Source: Tetranychus cinnabarinus
Taxonomy: Eukaryota; Arthropoda; Arachnida; Trombidiformes; Tetranychidae
Length of the DNA: 64,000 nt
Direction: 5' to 3'
Assembly (NCBI GenBank): GCA_022266195.1
Contig: WHVY01000009.1
Location: 1,674,001-1,738,000, forward strand
The position numbers and the translations under genes were made by a program. Each line of letters starts with the position of its first letter. Position 1 is the stretch's first letter. This document shows, in pieces, positions 39,251-50,080 of this stretch. The notes beneath the pieces were generated by a model. The model was not told where the DNA came from and ran no database searches. It worked only from the letters and a program-made list of their open reading frames with translations.

Positions 39251-39509
39251 TTTTTAAATATTGCTTTAACTTCAAATATTTTTTCAATTTACCGCCAGTT
39301 AATTTAATTGGCCATTTGGTTTGGCTTAGCTGCCAAGCCGTTGATCAGCTGAAAGAGTAGAGAGACAGCTCACGGATTTTTGTGTAGCCTTCACCTGTTC
39401 TGTCCGTTAGATAATGTTAGATTAGAGTAGAAAGAGTGTGATGGATGTTATTTTGGGAAAGACTGGAGAGGAAAGGTGAGTGTGCTGAATGGTCAAAGGC
39501 ACCAAATCT
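39251..39509. other. Junction between palindromic array and GalNAc-transferase fragments
   Basis: Short unique sequence with AGCTGCCAAGCCGTTGATCAGCTG-like inverted motifs. No gene seen. Confidence 0.4.
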
Positions 39510-39763
39510 GGGAATATTCCGAAAGAAGAAGAATCTCTCAAAAATGAGAAATTTTAATTAAATTAATTTAATCTTTGACCAGTGATAGAATTGCTTCAAA
39601 CCGATCTTTGCCTGATGTTAGAAAGGATTCGTAAGTAGATGAATTAATTATATATTAATTGTATTGTTTGATCAAAAATAAATATTTTCATCTTTTCTTT
39701 GATCCTAATTTAGATGCAAGAATGAACATTATCCAAGTGAATTACCTACAACCAGCATTGTCA
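39510..39763 (+). pseudogene. Fragment of GalNAc-transferase exon 2, intron and exon 3
   Basis: Begins with ATTCCGAAAGAAGAAGAATC and carries the rest of exon 2, the intron (GTAAGT to TTTAG) and the first about 60 bases of exon 3 before breaking off after TCATTGTTTT. Because the intron is kept, it came from genomic DNA and not from mRNA. It lies immediately upstream of the complete right copy and in the same orientation. Confidence 0.85.
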
Positions 39764-39878
39764 TTGTTTTCAATCTCTAGCATAAATGAAGCTGCCAGAT
39801 GTTTGAGACTTCAATTTATTTGCTTCCATAACATCTATTGATGTGATCAATTAGCAGTTAATTAATTATTTTTTTGTT

Positions 39879-42800
39879 ATGACTTTACAAACAAGTGAAA
39901 GCCTTTCCTGTCATCAAACATTGTACAGAATGTTAATAAGACTTCGTTTATTTAGATGGAGTACTTACCGGTTAATAATATTGTCATCTTTTATCTGGAT
40001 TCTGGTGGGGTTCAGTGTACTTGTGTATTATATGGACTGTTTAGGTAGTTCTGGTATTAATTGTGTTGGTGGAAAACAACGTAAATTATTTCAATTATCA
40101 TCTTCTAGTGCAAATAATCCTAATAATGTGAATTTTAATTACAATGGAATAGAGGAATCAATTGAAAATGATTTATCAAATTTAAATAGTGATAATTTAA
40201 TTGTAAATGAAAATGCCAATTCCCTTCTTTTACCATTTAAATCAAATCAACTTAGAAAATGGAAATCACCAGGTAAGTTGTTATCGTTGACGATATTTAA
40301 TTTTCGATATAAAAACTGTATTATTTGTTTGTATTACTACATACTTTTATTATGTATTTGCAGATCAAATGAAGAGTTTTTTACAATATAATAATCGTGT
40401 TTACGCGCAATCAATCACAGTGCTAATAAGTGATTGTTCTTCCTCTTTATATTCCCATAACATATTAAAAAACCCTCACTGATAAGCACTGTGTTTTATT
40501 GCGCGTAAAGACGGTATTTTTTTAAATTAAATCATTTTATTACAGTCTTGGCTACAAATCCAAGTTCATGGCCTGGTGAAAAGGGTAAACCCGTGAATAT
40601 TCCGAAAGAAGAAGAATCTCTTAAAAATGAGAAATTTAAATTAAATCAATTTAATCTGTTGGCCAGTGATAGAATTGCGTTAAACAGAAGTTTGCCTGAT
40701 GTTAGAATGGATTCGTAAGTTGACTAATTAGTTGTATATTAATTGTACTGTTTAATCAATAAATAAATCTAAATAAATTATCTTTTCTTTGATCATAATT
40801 TAGATGCAAGAAGAAACGTTATCCAAGTGAATTACCTACAACCAGCATTGTCATTGTTTTTCATAATGAAGCTTGGTCAACTTTATTACGAACTGTTCAT
40901 AGTATTATCCGAACCTCACCAAGGACTCTTCTTGAGGAGATTATTCTTGTTGATGATGCTAGTGATGGAGGTGAGCTTATGATTAATCTCTCTTTTCTTC
41001 TTATTGAAATAGCTTTAACTTTATCATTTCATTCATTTCCTGTTTATCATCTCAAACTTGATTTCAACTTTTCTAGTTGATTAAATTAACCCTTGTTAAT
41101 AATATAGTGATAATGTAATGCATCTAATCATTTCTCAACATTTCAACTTTGAGATTGATAGCACCAAGCTGAGCCAATTTTATGCTCTACACTCTCCATT
41201 TAATTTTGGTTCCCTAAACAATAAGGTAGTACGATATATCAAACATTTTCTGTTTTCTTTTACGTTCATCAGAACATTTAGGTAAAAAATTAGAAGATTA
41301 TGTGGTTACTTTGCCGGTCCCTGTTCATGTGTTACGAACAGGGAACAGATCAGGATTGATTCGAGCTCGTCTTTTAGGAGCATCACATGTTAAAGGTCAA
41401 GTAATTACCTTTCTAGATGCTCATTGTGAATGCTCAAAAGGATGGTTGGAACCTTTATTAGCAAGAATAAGAGAAGACAGGTAAAGATAATATCTATTGT
41501 TTTATTTATTATAATGATCATAATTACATATGAAACTAATTATTTTTGTCTTTTTGTGTAAACTAAATATTTTTACAGAACTCGTGTCGTTTGTCCAATT
41601 ATTGATGTGATAAGTGATGATAATTTTGAATATATCCCAGCATCAGATATGACTTGGGGAGGATTCAATTGGAGGCTTAATTTTAGATGGTATCGAGTTC
41701 CTCAACGAGAAATTGATCGTCGTAATGGTGATAGAAGTGAACCCGTTAGGTCAGTATTGACTAATGTTGATAAATTTGTATTCTTTATTCATTAGTATTG
41801 TGGTCACGATTATTGTTATTAGTTAATTAAATTAAAAGTAAAATAATTATTTGTACTTTACAGAACACCTACTATGGCTGGAGGATTATTCTCTATTGAT
41901 CGTGATTACTTTGAATATCTTGGTAAATACGATGAAGGAATGGAAATCTGGGGAGGAGAAAATCTTGAATTAAGTTTCAGGGTGAGATATTAATTTACAC
42001 TAAACTATCCAATAACAAATAAGTAACTTGTTTTTTAATGTTTCTTTCTCTTTTCATGATGGGAAATTTCAATTATTCTTTGTTAAATTATCTCTATGCA
42101 TTTGCTATTGTTGTTGCAATATTTACGCCAAAATTTTGAACTCCAACGAACTGGCATTATGTCTTCAATCACTTCACCGCTCTAAATATCAACTCATCAT
42201 TATGCTCACTTAGATCTGGATGTGTGGAGGAACACTTGAGATAGCAACTTGTTCTCATGTTGGTCATGTTTTCCGTAAATCTACGCCTTACACTTTCCCT
42301 GGCGGTACAACTAAGATAGTTAATCATAATAACGCTCGTTTAGCTGATGTTTGGCTTGATGAATGGAAAGACTTTTATTATGCCATTAATCCAGCAGCTA
42401 AGAAGGTTAATAAAGGTGATACAAAAGGACGAAAAGAGTTACGAGAAAAATTGAAGTGCAAAAGTTTCCGTTGGTATCTTGAAAATGTTTACCCTGAATC
42501 TCAAATGCCATTGGATTACTATTCATTGGGTGAGATTCGTAATGTTGCCATAAATCATTGTCTTGATACATTTGGACGTAAAAGTGGGGAAAATGCTGCA
42601 ATGAGCCAGTGCCATGGAATGGGTGGTAATCAGGTGTTTGCTTATACAAAACGTAAACAAATCATGTCAGACGATAATTGTTTAGATGCTTCCAGTAAAA
42701 AAGAGCCTATCAAAATGATCCGCTGTCATGGATTAGGAGGTAATCAAATGTGGGAATATCATCCGAAAGAGCAAACAATTGTTCATGTAAACACAGGACT

Positions 42801-42981
42801 ATGTTTGGATAAAGCTGACCCATCTAAGGATTCAACATTGCCTCAATTGAAAGAATGTGATGGTAGAAAATCACAGCGATGGATAATGAGCTCTAATTTT
42901 GAATGGCAAGCAACGGATCATAACAATGCTAACAATGAAACAAATGATAAACACGAGGCCAGTGCCAATGAATCTGCGTGA
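39879..42981 (+). CDS. Polypeptide N-acetylgalactosaminyltransferase, right copy
   Basis: Inverted paralog of 28932-32044, same seven-exon structure: 39879-40272, 40546-40714, 40804-40970, 41273-41480, 41579-41749, 41864-41981, 42214-42981, in frame, 664 residues. The first six exons have the same lengths as in the left copy. Membrane anchor, stem, [28 protein letters not shown] and the ricin-type lectin domain are all present, so it should be active in the Golgi like its twin. The two proteins are almost the same until the middle of the lectin domain and then differ strongly: this copy ends in [12 protein letters not shown] and an Asn/Asp/Glu-rich tail, which may change peptide or glycopeptide preference. 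Intron 1 has the shared MITE in a shorter form. Confidence 0.93.
40400..40509. mobile_element. MITE in intron 1 of the right GalNAc-transferase gene
   Basis: Inverted ends TTTACGCGCAAT... and complement, 110 bases. Orthologous to 31379-31510 (132 bases) at the same intronic position. Confidence 0.85.
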
Positions 42982-43984
42982 AAGAAATGACTCTTCAACC
43001 TGAAATTCAACTATGCTCACTTTTTAATCACACTGTTTTCCTCCGAATTGAATTTGCTCTCAAGTAGCCAATTAAGAAACTTGCTCATCTTAATTTTTGT
43101 GTAATAATCATGGAATGTTTTTTCCTTCTAAAGGTGATTTTAAGTGTCATTTTCGCTAATTACAGAAACTGTAAATGTTGACTGCTGCAAAAATCATTGT
43201 GATGGTGAGAATATCGCAAATCAATTCGACATTCCATATGGATTCTCATGGATTCATTATTACAACTCTGTTGTCCATGGTGCATAAGAAGACCGTTTAA
43301 AGTGTAATTCATCTCGATATAAATCAGTTGTGCCTTTTTGATAAATTATACATAACCCATAAAACCGATATCTACAAACTTTACTAATTATTCGCAAAAT
43401 TCTGGTTCTCCATTGTAATATTCACACCAATCAACTTACACCTTAAACCCAACCTTTATATTTTGCTAATTCAAATATTTGCCAACTAAATTGTTTAATT
43501 CGAGTTTTGATTCTTACATAAACTAATCGCAATATTTTTACCTTCTCTTATTTCTTTAACACTATCTATTTGAGTTGCAATATTGTAAATTTTTCCTCCT
43601 TAATCGCAAATTATTGTTTCAATTCACATCAAATCAAACTACATTTTTCTACAGCCAATTCAGCAATATGCAAAAATTTGAATAGGTAAAATCTGATTGA
43701 TGTAAATTATCAAGCAAATAATAAAGGGAAAAATAAATGGATTATATCAGGATTGTTGATATAACTTAATTTAAGCACAATCAAAGTCAATTTGTAACCA
43801 ATCTTGGTTTGTTTAATTTCAATTTTGAATTGTCAATTATTTAATTTTGCTGTTCATTTGTACATCTCTGTTTCTTTTTGTTTGTGATTATTGGGAACCT
43901 TATTGTGAACATGAATTGTACATATTTGATTTATTTTTTAACCAACGTGTATATAAACACGTACACGTTTACATTAAATATCAA
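42982..43984. other. Convergent intergenic DNA
   Basis: The 3' ends of the right GalNAc-transferase (plus) and RAD51D-like (minus) genes face each other. AT-rich, no gene or clear repeat seen. Confidence 0.6.
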
Positions 43985-45023
43985 TTATACAATAACCATC
44001 TGATCTGAAACGTTATTATCTTCTAGACAGTCAATAAAACCTGATTTAGTAATTTTAACTCGGCAACTTTGATTGGCATGAGTTACTCTCTCACTTTGTA
44101 CACAAGAAATGTCTCTTACTTCATGATCAGTTTTATCGAGACTCAGTACGAGGCCACAATTATTATTCCAAAGGCATTTGGCGAATTCTATGACTATATT
44201 GGTGGTAATGAAGGCAATATCAGGCCTAAGCATAACGATTGTTCGGAGAGCACGATTGTATGCACTTATAATTGTTAGTAGAGATTGCCTTTTAGCACGA
44301 TCCCAGTCTTTCTGGTAATCCAAGACATCAACAAATGGATTTGTATATGAATCGAGGATAATCATTTTGACATCATTGTAGGGTCCTTCTGGTGTTTTGA
44401 GCTCTTCAGTCAATCTATCTAACAGAGATAATAATTTATAAAGTCCAAAAATTTGAGTAACAATGACTTTTTGCAACACCGATTCTTTATCAAGCTCCGG
44501 TAAAGTTTCATCATACATTTGAGCTAATCTTTCAGCTGAGAAGGAACCATCCGTGTCAATGTAAATTACTTCTTTTCCTTGAATAGCCATCTGTAAAGCC
44601 ATGTGATGTACAAATTGAGTTTTACCAGAACAAGATTGGCCCATTATTGAAGTTATTTCACCACTGAAAATACCACCATCAATCATTTCATCCAATCTTG
44701 GACAACCAGTTGTGTAAGCATACCGCTTTTCGGACGATTCTTTGAATAGGGAAGATAAATTGACCAGTGGAGTGGAATAGTACTCATAGAGCTTAGTTTG
44801 ATTGGTTTTAATTTTCTAAAAGAATGGAATAAAAAGCAAAAATAATAATAGGAAAAAAAGCGATGAGGTAACAACTAACCTTGATATCAATTGAAGTTGT
44901 TTTTGATATGGCTGATGCTTCTTTAACCAGAAACGTTTGAATAGTAGAAATGCCAGAAACAATCAATGTATCCAATTCACTTTGATTGAAATCAATAATT
45001 CGATTAAAACGAAGGAGACTCAT
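43985..45023 (-). CDS. RAD51D: RAD51 paralog, closest to RAD51D
   Basis: RecA-fold ATPase expected in homologous-recombination repair; RAD51D works with RAD51B, RAD51C and XRCC2 to help load RAD51. Two exons, 45023-44880 and 44815-43985, give 324 residues (human RAD51D is 328). The Walker A box is GQSCSGKT (residues 107-114), preceded by GCPRLDEMIDGGIFSGEITSIMG; the Walker B box is VKMIILDS. Between them, VIYIDTDGSFSAERL is typical of RAD51-family proteins, and VTQIFGLYKLLSLLDRL fits the RAD51D subgroup. Assignment to D over other paralogs rests on length, the N-terminal part and this segment, and should be treated as likely. It shares a short divergent promoter with ARV1. Confidence 0.8.
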
Positions 45024-45245
45024 CTTCGATCAAAATTAAAACGGTTAAACACAGTAAGTATTTGCACTAAAAGCGCCACATTTTATTTTAAAATATTTAA
45101 AATCACTTTTCTCGGTTACATTTTGGCGCCTCTTTGCTCAAACATGTGATTGTGGCTTCACATATGTTTTTGTTTTATTTTTACAAATAGTTCAACTGAC
45201 TTGAAACACAAGTTTATAATTTTAAAACACTGCAACTTTTGTGTC
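45024..45245. promoter_or_regulatory. Divergent promoter of RAD51D-like and ARV1 genes
   Basis: Only 222 bases separate the two start codons (45023 minus, 45246 plus). No TATA box is obvious. Head-to-head housekeeping pairs of this spacing normally share a bidirectional promoter. Confidence 0.6.
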
Positions 45246-46025
45246 ATGTTAAAATCTTTGCCTAAGGGGCCTTATGTCTGTGTTAATTGTGGTCATCAAT
45301 CCAATTACAGTTTGGTCAAAGTATATGGTCCGGATAGTAAGAAATATGATCATGGTGGTAACCTTATAACTGATGGCATCAAAAATGGTGACGATTATGT
45401 TGAGGACTTTAAGCCGCAGAAATCAATTAATCCATTAAATTTGAAGCTGAATGACTGTTCAGAATGTGGAAAACCAGTCGATTATTATCTACAAATGGAC
45501 AGTTGTTTCCTGATTCTTGACGCAATGCTGATGAAGACTTCATTTTTTCGTCACATCATTCATAACTGTCAATTGTCTAAATCTCTACCCATAAAATTAT
45601 TCATTGTTTACAGTTTCTGTGAGACTTATAAAGAATGGTCATCTCAATGCACAACTCAAATTGCTTATGCTGAACTGGAATCCATGTTTTATACTCTATT
45701 TTTAAAGAATATTTTTTTCAACTTGATCTTTTTCTTATCTATTTTTATCATCTTCTCGTTGCGATCAGGAAACTTTTATCAACGACGTCTCTTGCCATCC
45801 CTTGTTATCAGCTCATTTTGTAAATTGTACAAACTACCCGTTACCCTTTGGCCATCCGAGTCTCAGGAAATTGTTGATCTGTTATTGGAAATTAATTTAT
45901 TTGCTGGGTTGGTTCAATGCTGTTCAGTTGCGTTTCATCAACAAATTGGTAAAATTTCTTGTAGCTTAAATCTTTTGCTTGGATATTTGATTGTATGGAC
46001 ATCTAAAAAGCTCATAGATATCTGA
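45246..46025 (+). CDS. ARV1: ARV1, ER lipid/sterol homeostasis membrane protein
   Basis: ER membrane protein needed for sterol trafficking and GPI-anchor synthesis in other eukaryotes. 259 residues without introns. The ARV1 homology domain is at the N terminus: YVCVNCG, then a zinc-type pair DCSECGKPVDYYLQMD, followed by FLILDAMLMKTSFFRHIIHNC, which matches the family pattern of two CxxC pairs and the AxxxKxxxxRHxxxN helix. The rest has several hydrophobic segments (for example residues about 155-175). The Met at 45246 is chosen because it directly precedes the conserved Cys motif; an upstream in-frame Met at 45150 would add a Cys/Phe-rich extension unlike other ARV1 proteins. Between the two Cys pairs there is a longer insert than usual. 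Confidence 0.85.
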   Translation: MLKSLPKGPYVCVNCGHQSNYSLVKVYGPDSKKYDHGGNLITDGIKNGDDYVEDFKPQKSINPLNLKLNDCSECGKPVDYYLQMDSCFLILDAMLMKTSFFRHIIHNCQLSKSLPIKLFIVYSFCETYKEWSSQCTTQIAYAELESMFYTLFLKNIFFNLIFFLSIFIIFSLRSGNFYQRRLLPSLVISSFCKLYKLPVTLWPSESQEIVDLLLEINLFAGLVQCCSVAFHQQIGKISCSLNLLLGYLIVWTSKKLIDI

Positions 46026-48485
46026 TTATCCTAGTCGACCAGATGACTTCCTCAAAAGTTTATCAAAATCTCAAATAGTAAACTTGGTTATTAGAATGAG
46101 TTCCGTCAATATTTCGACTTATACCAACTTCAAAATCCAACATTGGTCTATTTTTGGACATTTAACGAATTCTTATAAAACTTGACGAAGCGAAACGCAC
46201 AAGACTTAAATTATTTCACCTATGTTTCGACCAATTGTCAGCGACCAAAAACCGGTGCAAACATCTCAAGTTCTTCATTCCATGCAGATAATCAAACGTT
46301 CTGGATATTTCAAAATCTAAAATCATTTTACAATGAAATGCCAAAAATATGCAAACATATATCAAACCCTTGGGCTTGATCAGTCCATAAGAGTGATATG
46401 ATTCACTGCCCAATGCTTACTCAATAATTTATTAATAACTCTGTAACATGGAACTCCATCATCCATGAATATAAACATTTTAATGAAAATTTTTTATACT
46501 AATTAGAGTTGATAATCAACCTTGAATATTATTCTAGGATCTCCTAGAAAAGCAATTAATTTACAAGTCTGTTGACCTTAACTTAAATATTCCTCCACCG
46601 AGTATTGCACTCCAAAAAGATAACTCTTACTTAATCGTGCCTTTTCAATTAAAAGCTTACAAGGGAATAATAGCCCTCAATTGTACGATTTTTTCAAGTT
46701 TTTTGGGCTTATTTAGTAGAGGATGGAAAATAATGAAAGGTATTTTGCTTTTGTTTCGCTATTGTATGTTTATTTGGGTATTTTTAATTTAAGATAGTGT
46801 TACAGTCACTGAAAAGTACATGGAACAGTTTTAGCAGAGAAATGAAAACATTACTGAAAATAGTGAACACAATAGATTAAAATAGCCTTGCTTGAAAAAA
46901 GTATTATCAGAAGCTGAGAATTTCAGTTTCCTTCTTTGGTCTTTTTGGCATTTTCCATAAGTTTAAAATTTTTGGCATAAAATATGAAGCACTCTTCAAA
47001 AATAAAACTAAATCAACTTCATAGCTTAAAGATTTAGCTTAAGTATTTTTGATTGATTGATTTGTATTCAACATAATCTGGTCTGGTATCTACATTTTTA
47101 TTGAAATGTTCATTTTATGAGCTTCTTTATTTGTTTTCATTTAAGACTGAGTCCTTTATGATAATCTGTTTACTATAAGGCCATTTAAAGGAGACATGTT
47201 TAAGTGACTTTACCCCTTTCAGTGCCATTATATTAATTCAATGATATTTCGTCTGATTCAACTTATCGTAGTTTAATGAATTATGTATCATGAGCTTGAT
47301 CCAGACGCACAGATTTTTCATTGCCATTCAAAGCATAAATCGTTAACTTCGAGACGGACTTGTTCAAATTTTATCTTAATTGATCATAAGCAATACACGT
47401 TGAAATAACCTTCGTTAGTCGATCAAGTTAAACTTGCAACCTGGAGTCTCATCAATAGAGATGAATTTTGGCAAATGGATGTCAATAAAGTGTACACGTT
47501 TAATCTACCTAACCGTTAATAGAAGCTCATTTTCTGCTTTTTTCAATATTGATATTTCCAAATCATCTGACATCATTGACAAAAGAGAATGATTTCAATT
47601 GAACTGTCAATTAACTGATTAAAATCTCAATTGCGTTTTAATAACCAAAAATGCATGTGGATATCTTTCACCTGAATGTATCTATTGTAACAAAGTTTAA
47701 CCGTACCAAGGGTTAAGAAAAAGATGGTACCGATTTCAAGATCAAATAGCATGTCAGATTTTGATTTTTTTCAGTGGATTTTTAATAAGAGAAAATTGAG
47801 TTTAATATCTTTCATTTGGTACTATGATCGTAGTTCTAGAACACACAGATAGCTCGCAGATCGATTTCCAAAAAATGTCTATACGTAACAGTTTTCAAAA
47901 CCTATGAGAAAATTAACATTGGAAAATCAAATTTAGTCGATCTCCCATAGAAACGTCCCCAAACCACGATCATAGTACCAAATGAAAGATATTAAACTGA
48001 ATTTGCTCTTTGTCCAAAAAATCTGGAAAAAATTTAAAAAAAGAAGAATCTGACACTTTATTCCATCTTGAAATCAGTACCATTTTTTCCTAAGCCTTGG
48101 TATAGACATAAAAACAAGTAATTCTTAATAAATTGCCATTTATTTTAATTTTTCAATTTGCTTCATTGCCATTTGTAATGTGCAAACATTTGAACTGACT
48201 TTTGCAACTCACAAAATTAATTAATCACTTCAATCACAATTGCTCTATGATTGGAGTTGAAACATTTGCGTACTTATCAAATATAAGAGATTAATTAAAT
48301 GCATACAAATAACTAATATTTTAATTTTATTAAAATTCTCAAGTTTGCCCATCTTGAGATTTATGAATATCATTGATTTGATACTCTTTCATTGTTCTTG
48401 TTTTCAGTGTGGATTATTTGAACCGATCCAATTTGTGATAGAGTTTCCAATTAAAAGAGTTAAATTAATATAATCAATGCAATTG
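46026..48485. other. Intergenic DNA with one foldback element
   Basis: AT-rich sequence downstream of ARV1. ORFs at 46182-46379 and 46216-46413 overlap on opposite strands and look like chance. The only structure found is the foldback element at 47704-48102. Confidence 0.55.
47704..48102. mobile_element. Foldback MITE with about 140-base inverted arms
   Basis: Left end TACCAAGGGTTAAGAAAAAG, right end complementary to TACCAAGGCTTAGGAAAAAA. Pairing continues through GATTTCAAGAT, TGTCAGATT and GGTACTATGATCGT to about 47843 and 47957, leaving a centre of roughly 115 bases. No ORF. A non-autonomous foldback transposon is likely. Confidence 0.75.
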
Positions 48486-48727
48486 AAAGAACAAGTTGAT
48501 TAGAGATGATTTTGATAGAAAGGCATCTGAATTTGAAGACACAAAAAACAATTTACAATGGTAAATCAATGGAATGGAATGACGTTAAACGAAAATGTGT
48601 TTTTCATATCAAGTGAGAACAAAATCATATATATAGTCGACAATTTACTCGAAATTAATCAATAAGTTAAGACTTTCTCAAGCAATTTACTTCTAGTTGT
48701 CTTGAGTTTAATACATCAAACGAAAAA
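48486..48727 (+). promoter_or_regulatory. Upstream region shared with the left silk-like gene
   Basis: About 240 bases that match the inverse of 22752-22990, including the AAGGCATCTGAATTTGAAG block and the TATA region. It sets one limit of the duplicated silk-like module. Confidence 0.7.
48628..48635 (+). promoter_or_regulatory. TATA box of the right silk-like gene
   Basis: TATATATA followed by GTCGACAATTTACTCG, about 95 bases before the ATG at 48728. Matches the promoter block of the left copy in sequence and distance. Confidence 0.65.
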
Positions 48728-49684
48728 ATGAAATCATTCGGTGTATCTGCCTTTTGCTTATTGCTTGTTGCATCAGCCGTCATCTGTGATGAACAACCCG
48801 AACTTTCTTTGAACGGTAAAGTTCATGGACGGTTCTTCTTCAACCCATTCAACATGGCCTCACAAGCCGCCAAAGCTATTGGTAATGTTGGTGCCCGAGT
48901 ATCTGGTGGTTTAGGTTCAGCAGCCAACTCTGTTGCTAATGCTGCCTCAAGTGGAATCAAAACTATTGGTTCGCTTGAATCAGCAGCCATCAAGGGTGCC
49001 GGTAAAATCGCCTCAACTGGAGCTTCAATGGGTGCCAACGGTGTTTCAAGCTTTGGTAATGCAGTAGGTTCTGGTATCAAAGGAGCTGGTAAAATTGCTT
49101 CAACTGGTTCTCAAATCGGTTCATCTCTTGCTCAAAGTGGAGGTAGAATCGGAGCCAATGTAGCTGGTAGCATGGGTAACCTTGCTGCTACCGGAGCTAA
49201 CATGTTCGGAGGCGCTGCCAATGCCGGTGGTCAAATCGCTAGCTCAATCCTCAATGGACTTGGTTTAGGTGCTTTCAGTGGTCTCGCTACTTCTGGTGCA
49301 AAGTTGGTTTCTGGTTTCGCTTCAGGAGCTGGTTCTTTGGCTAACAATACTTTCAATGGATTCGGTAATCTTGCTAATGAAGGAGGAAAAGCTGCTGGTA
49401 CTGTTATCAACGGTACTGGAAACTTTTTTGCATCAGGATTGGAAGATGTTGCTGGTGCTGCTGAGACTGGATTTGGCTTAGGAGCCACTGTAATCAATGG
49501 ATCGGGAACTGTTGCTCAAGCTATTGGAGATGGTTTGGCCAATGTTGCTGGCTTCAAGGCTGACATTATTGCCAACTCAACCAAACTTGTCGGTAACTTG
49601 ACCGATAATGGATTCAACACCGCCGGTGATATTTTCAACAGTAGTGCTGAGGCCGCTGCCACTGTCCTTTCAATCTTCGGTTAG
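48728..49684 (+). CDS. Secreted Gly/Ala/Ser-rich repetitive protein, silk-like (right copy)
   Basis: Single exon, 318 residues. Signal peptide, the KVHGRFFFNPFN region and the Gly/Ala/Ser/Asn-rich repeats are almost those of the inverted copy at 21759-22751, with a patch of changes near residues 53-68 (GNVGARVSGGLGSAANS) and an unrelated C-terminal end (SSAEAAATVLSIFG). Like its twin it is probably secreted in quantity, as silk, saliva or matrix, but this rests on composition only. Codon usage favours GGT/GGA/GCT, as expected for a highly expressed gene in an AT-rich genome. Confidence 0.85.
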   Translation: MKSFGVSAFCLLLVASAVICDEQPELSLNGKVHGRFFFNPFNMASQAAKAIGNVGARVSGGLGSAANSVANAASSGIKTIGSLESAAIKGAGKIASTGASMGANGVSSFGNAVGSGIKGAGKIASTGSQIGSSLAQSGGRIGANVAGSMGNLAATGANMFGGAANAGGQIASSILNGLGLGAFSGLATSGAKLVSGFASGAGSLANNTFNGFGNLANEGGKAAGTVINGTGNFFASGLEDVAGAAETGFGLGATVINGSGTVAQAIGDGLANVAGFKADIIANSTKLVGNLTDNGFNTAGDIFNSSAEAAATVLSIFG

Positions 49685-49719
49685 ACCTAAAATAATGTCT
49701 ACAGCAATAAACAACACAA

Positions 49720-50080
49720 GTTAATTGTTGAATCATGTAAAATAGTGTTTACAGTGAATTCAAATAAACAATCTTTCATCTAAACACGATACCTTTCATT
49801 TATTAATGCAACTTACTAAGCGCTGACTATAAAAATACAAGCTACTTTATTCGTAACTTAATTTCAAAGAGTAATTAGTCTTTCCTTCCATGCTTAATTA
49901 AATTGAAAAAGTGTTACTCTGATACATTACTTTCTGAATGATTTAAAATAGAGTTTACTGTAAATTCAAATAAACAATCTTTCATTTATTAATACTTCTT
50001 ACTAATCGTTGACTTTATAAAAATACAAACTACTAATTTATTTCGACGCTTAATTTCAATGACTGATTGCTTTGCTTAAT
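49720..50080 (+). repeat. Imperfect tandem duplication downstream of right silk-like gene
   Basis: About 200-base unit present twice: ATTCAAATAAACAATCTTTCAT, then CTTACTAAxCGxTGAC and TAAAAATACAAxCTACT recur at about 49757-49850 and 49963-50040. Both copies contain AATAAA, so the gene may have two polyadenylation regions. Confidence 0.7.

Noticed and set aside
45150..45245. Upstream in-frame ATG as ARV1 start
   Set aside because: It would add a Cys/Phe-rich extension not typical of the family; the ATG at 45246 directly precedes the conserved YVCVNCG motif.
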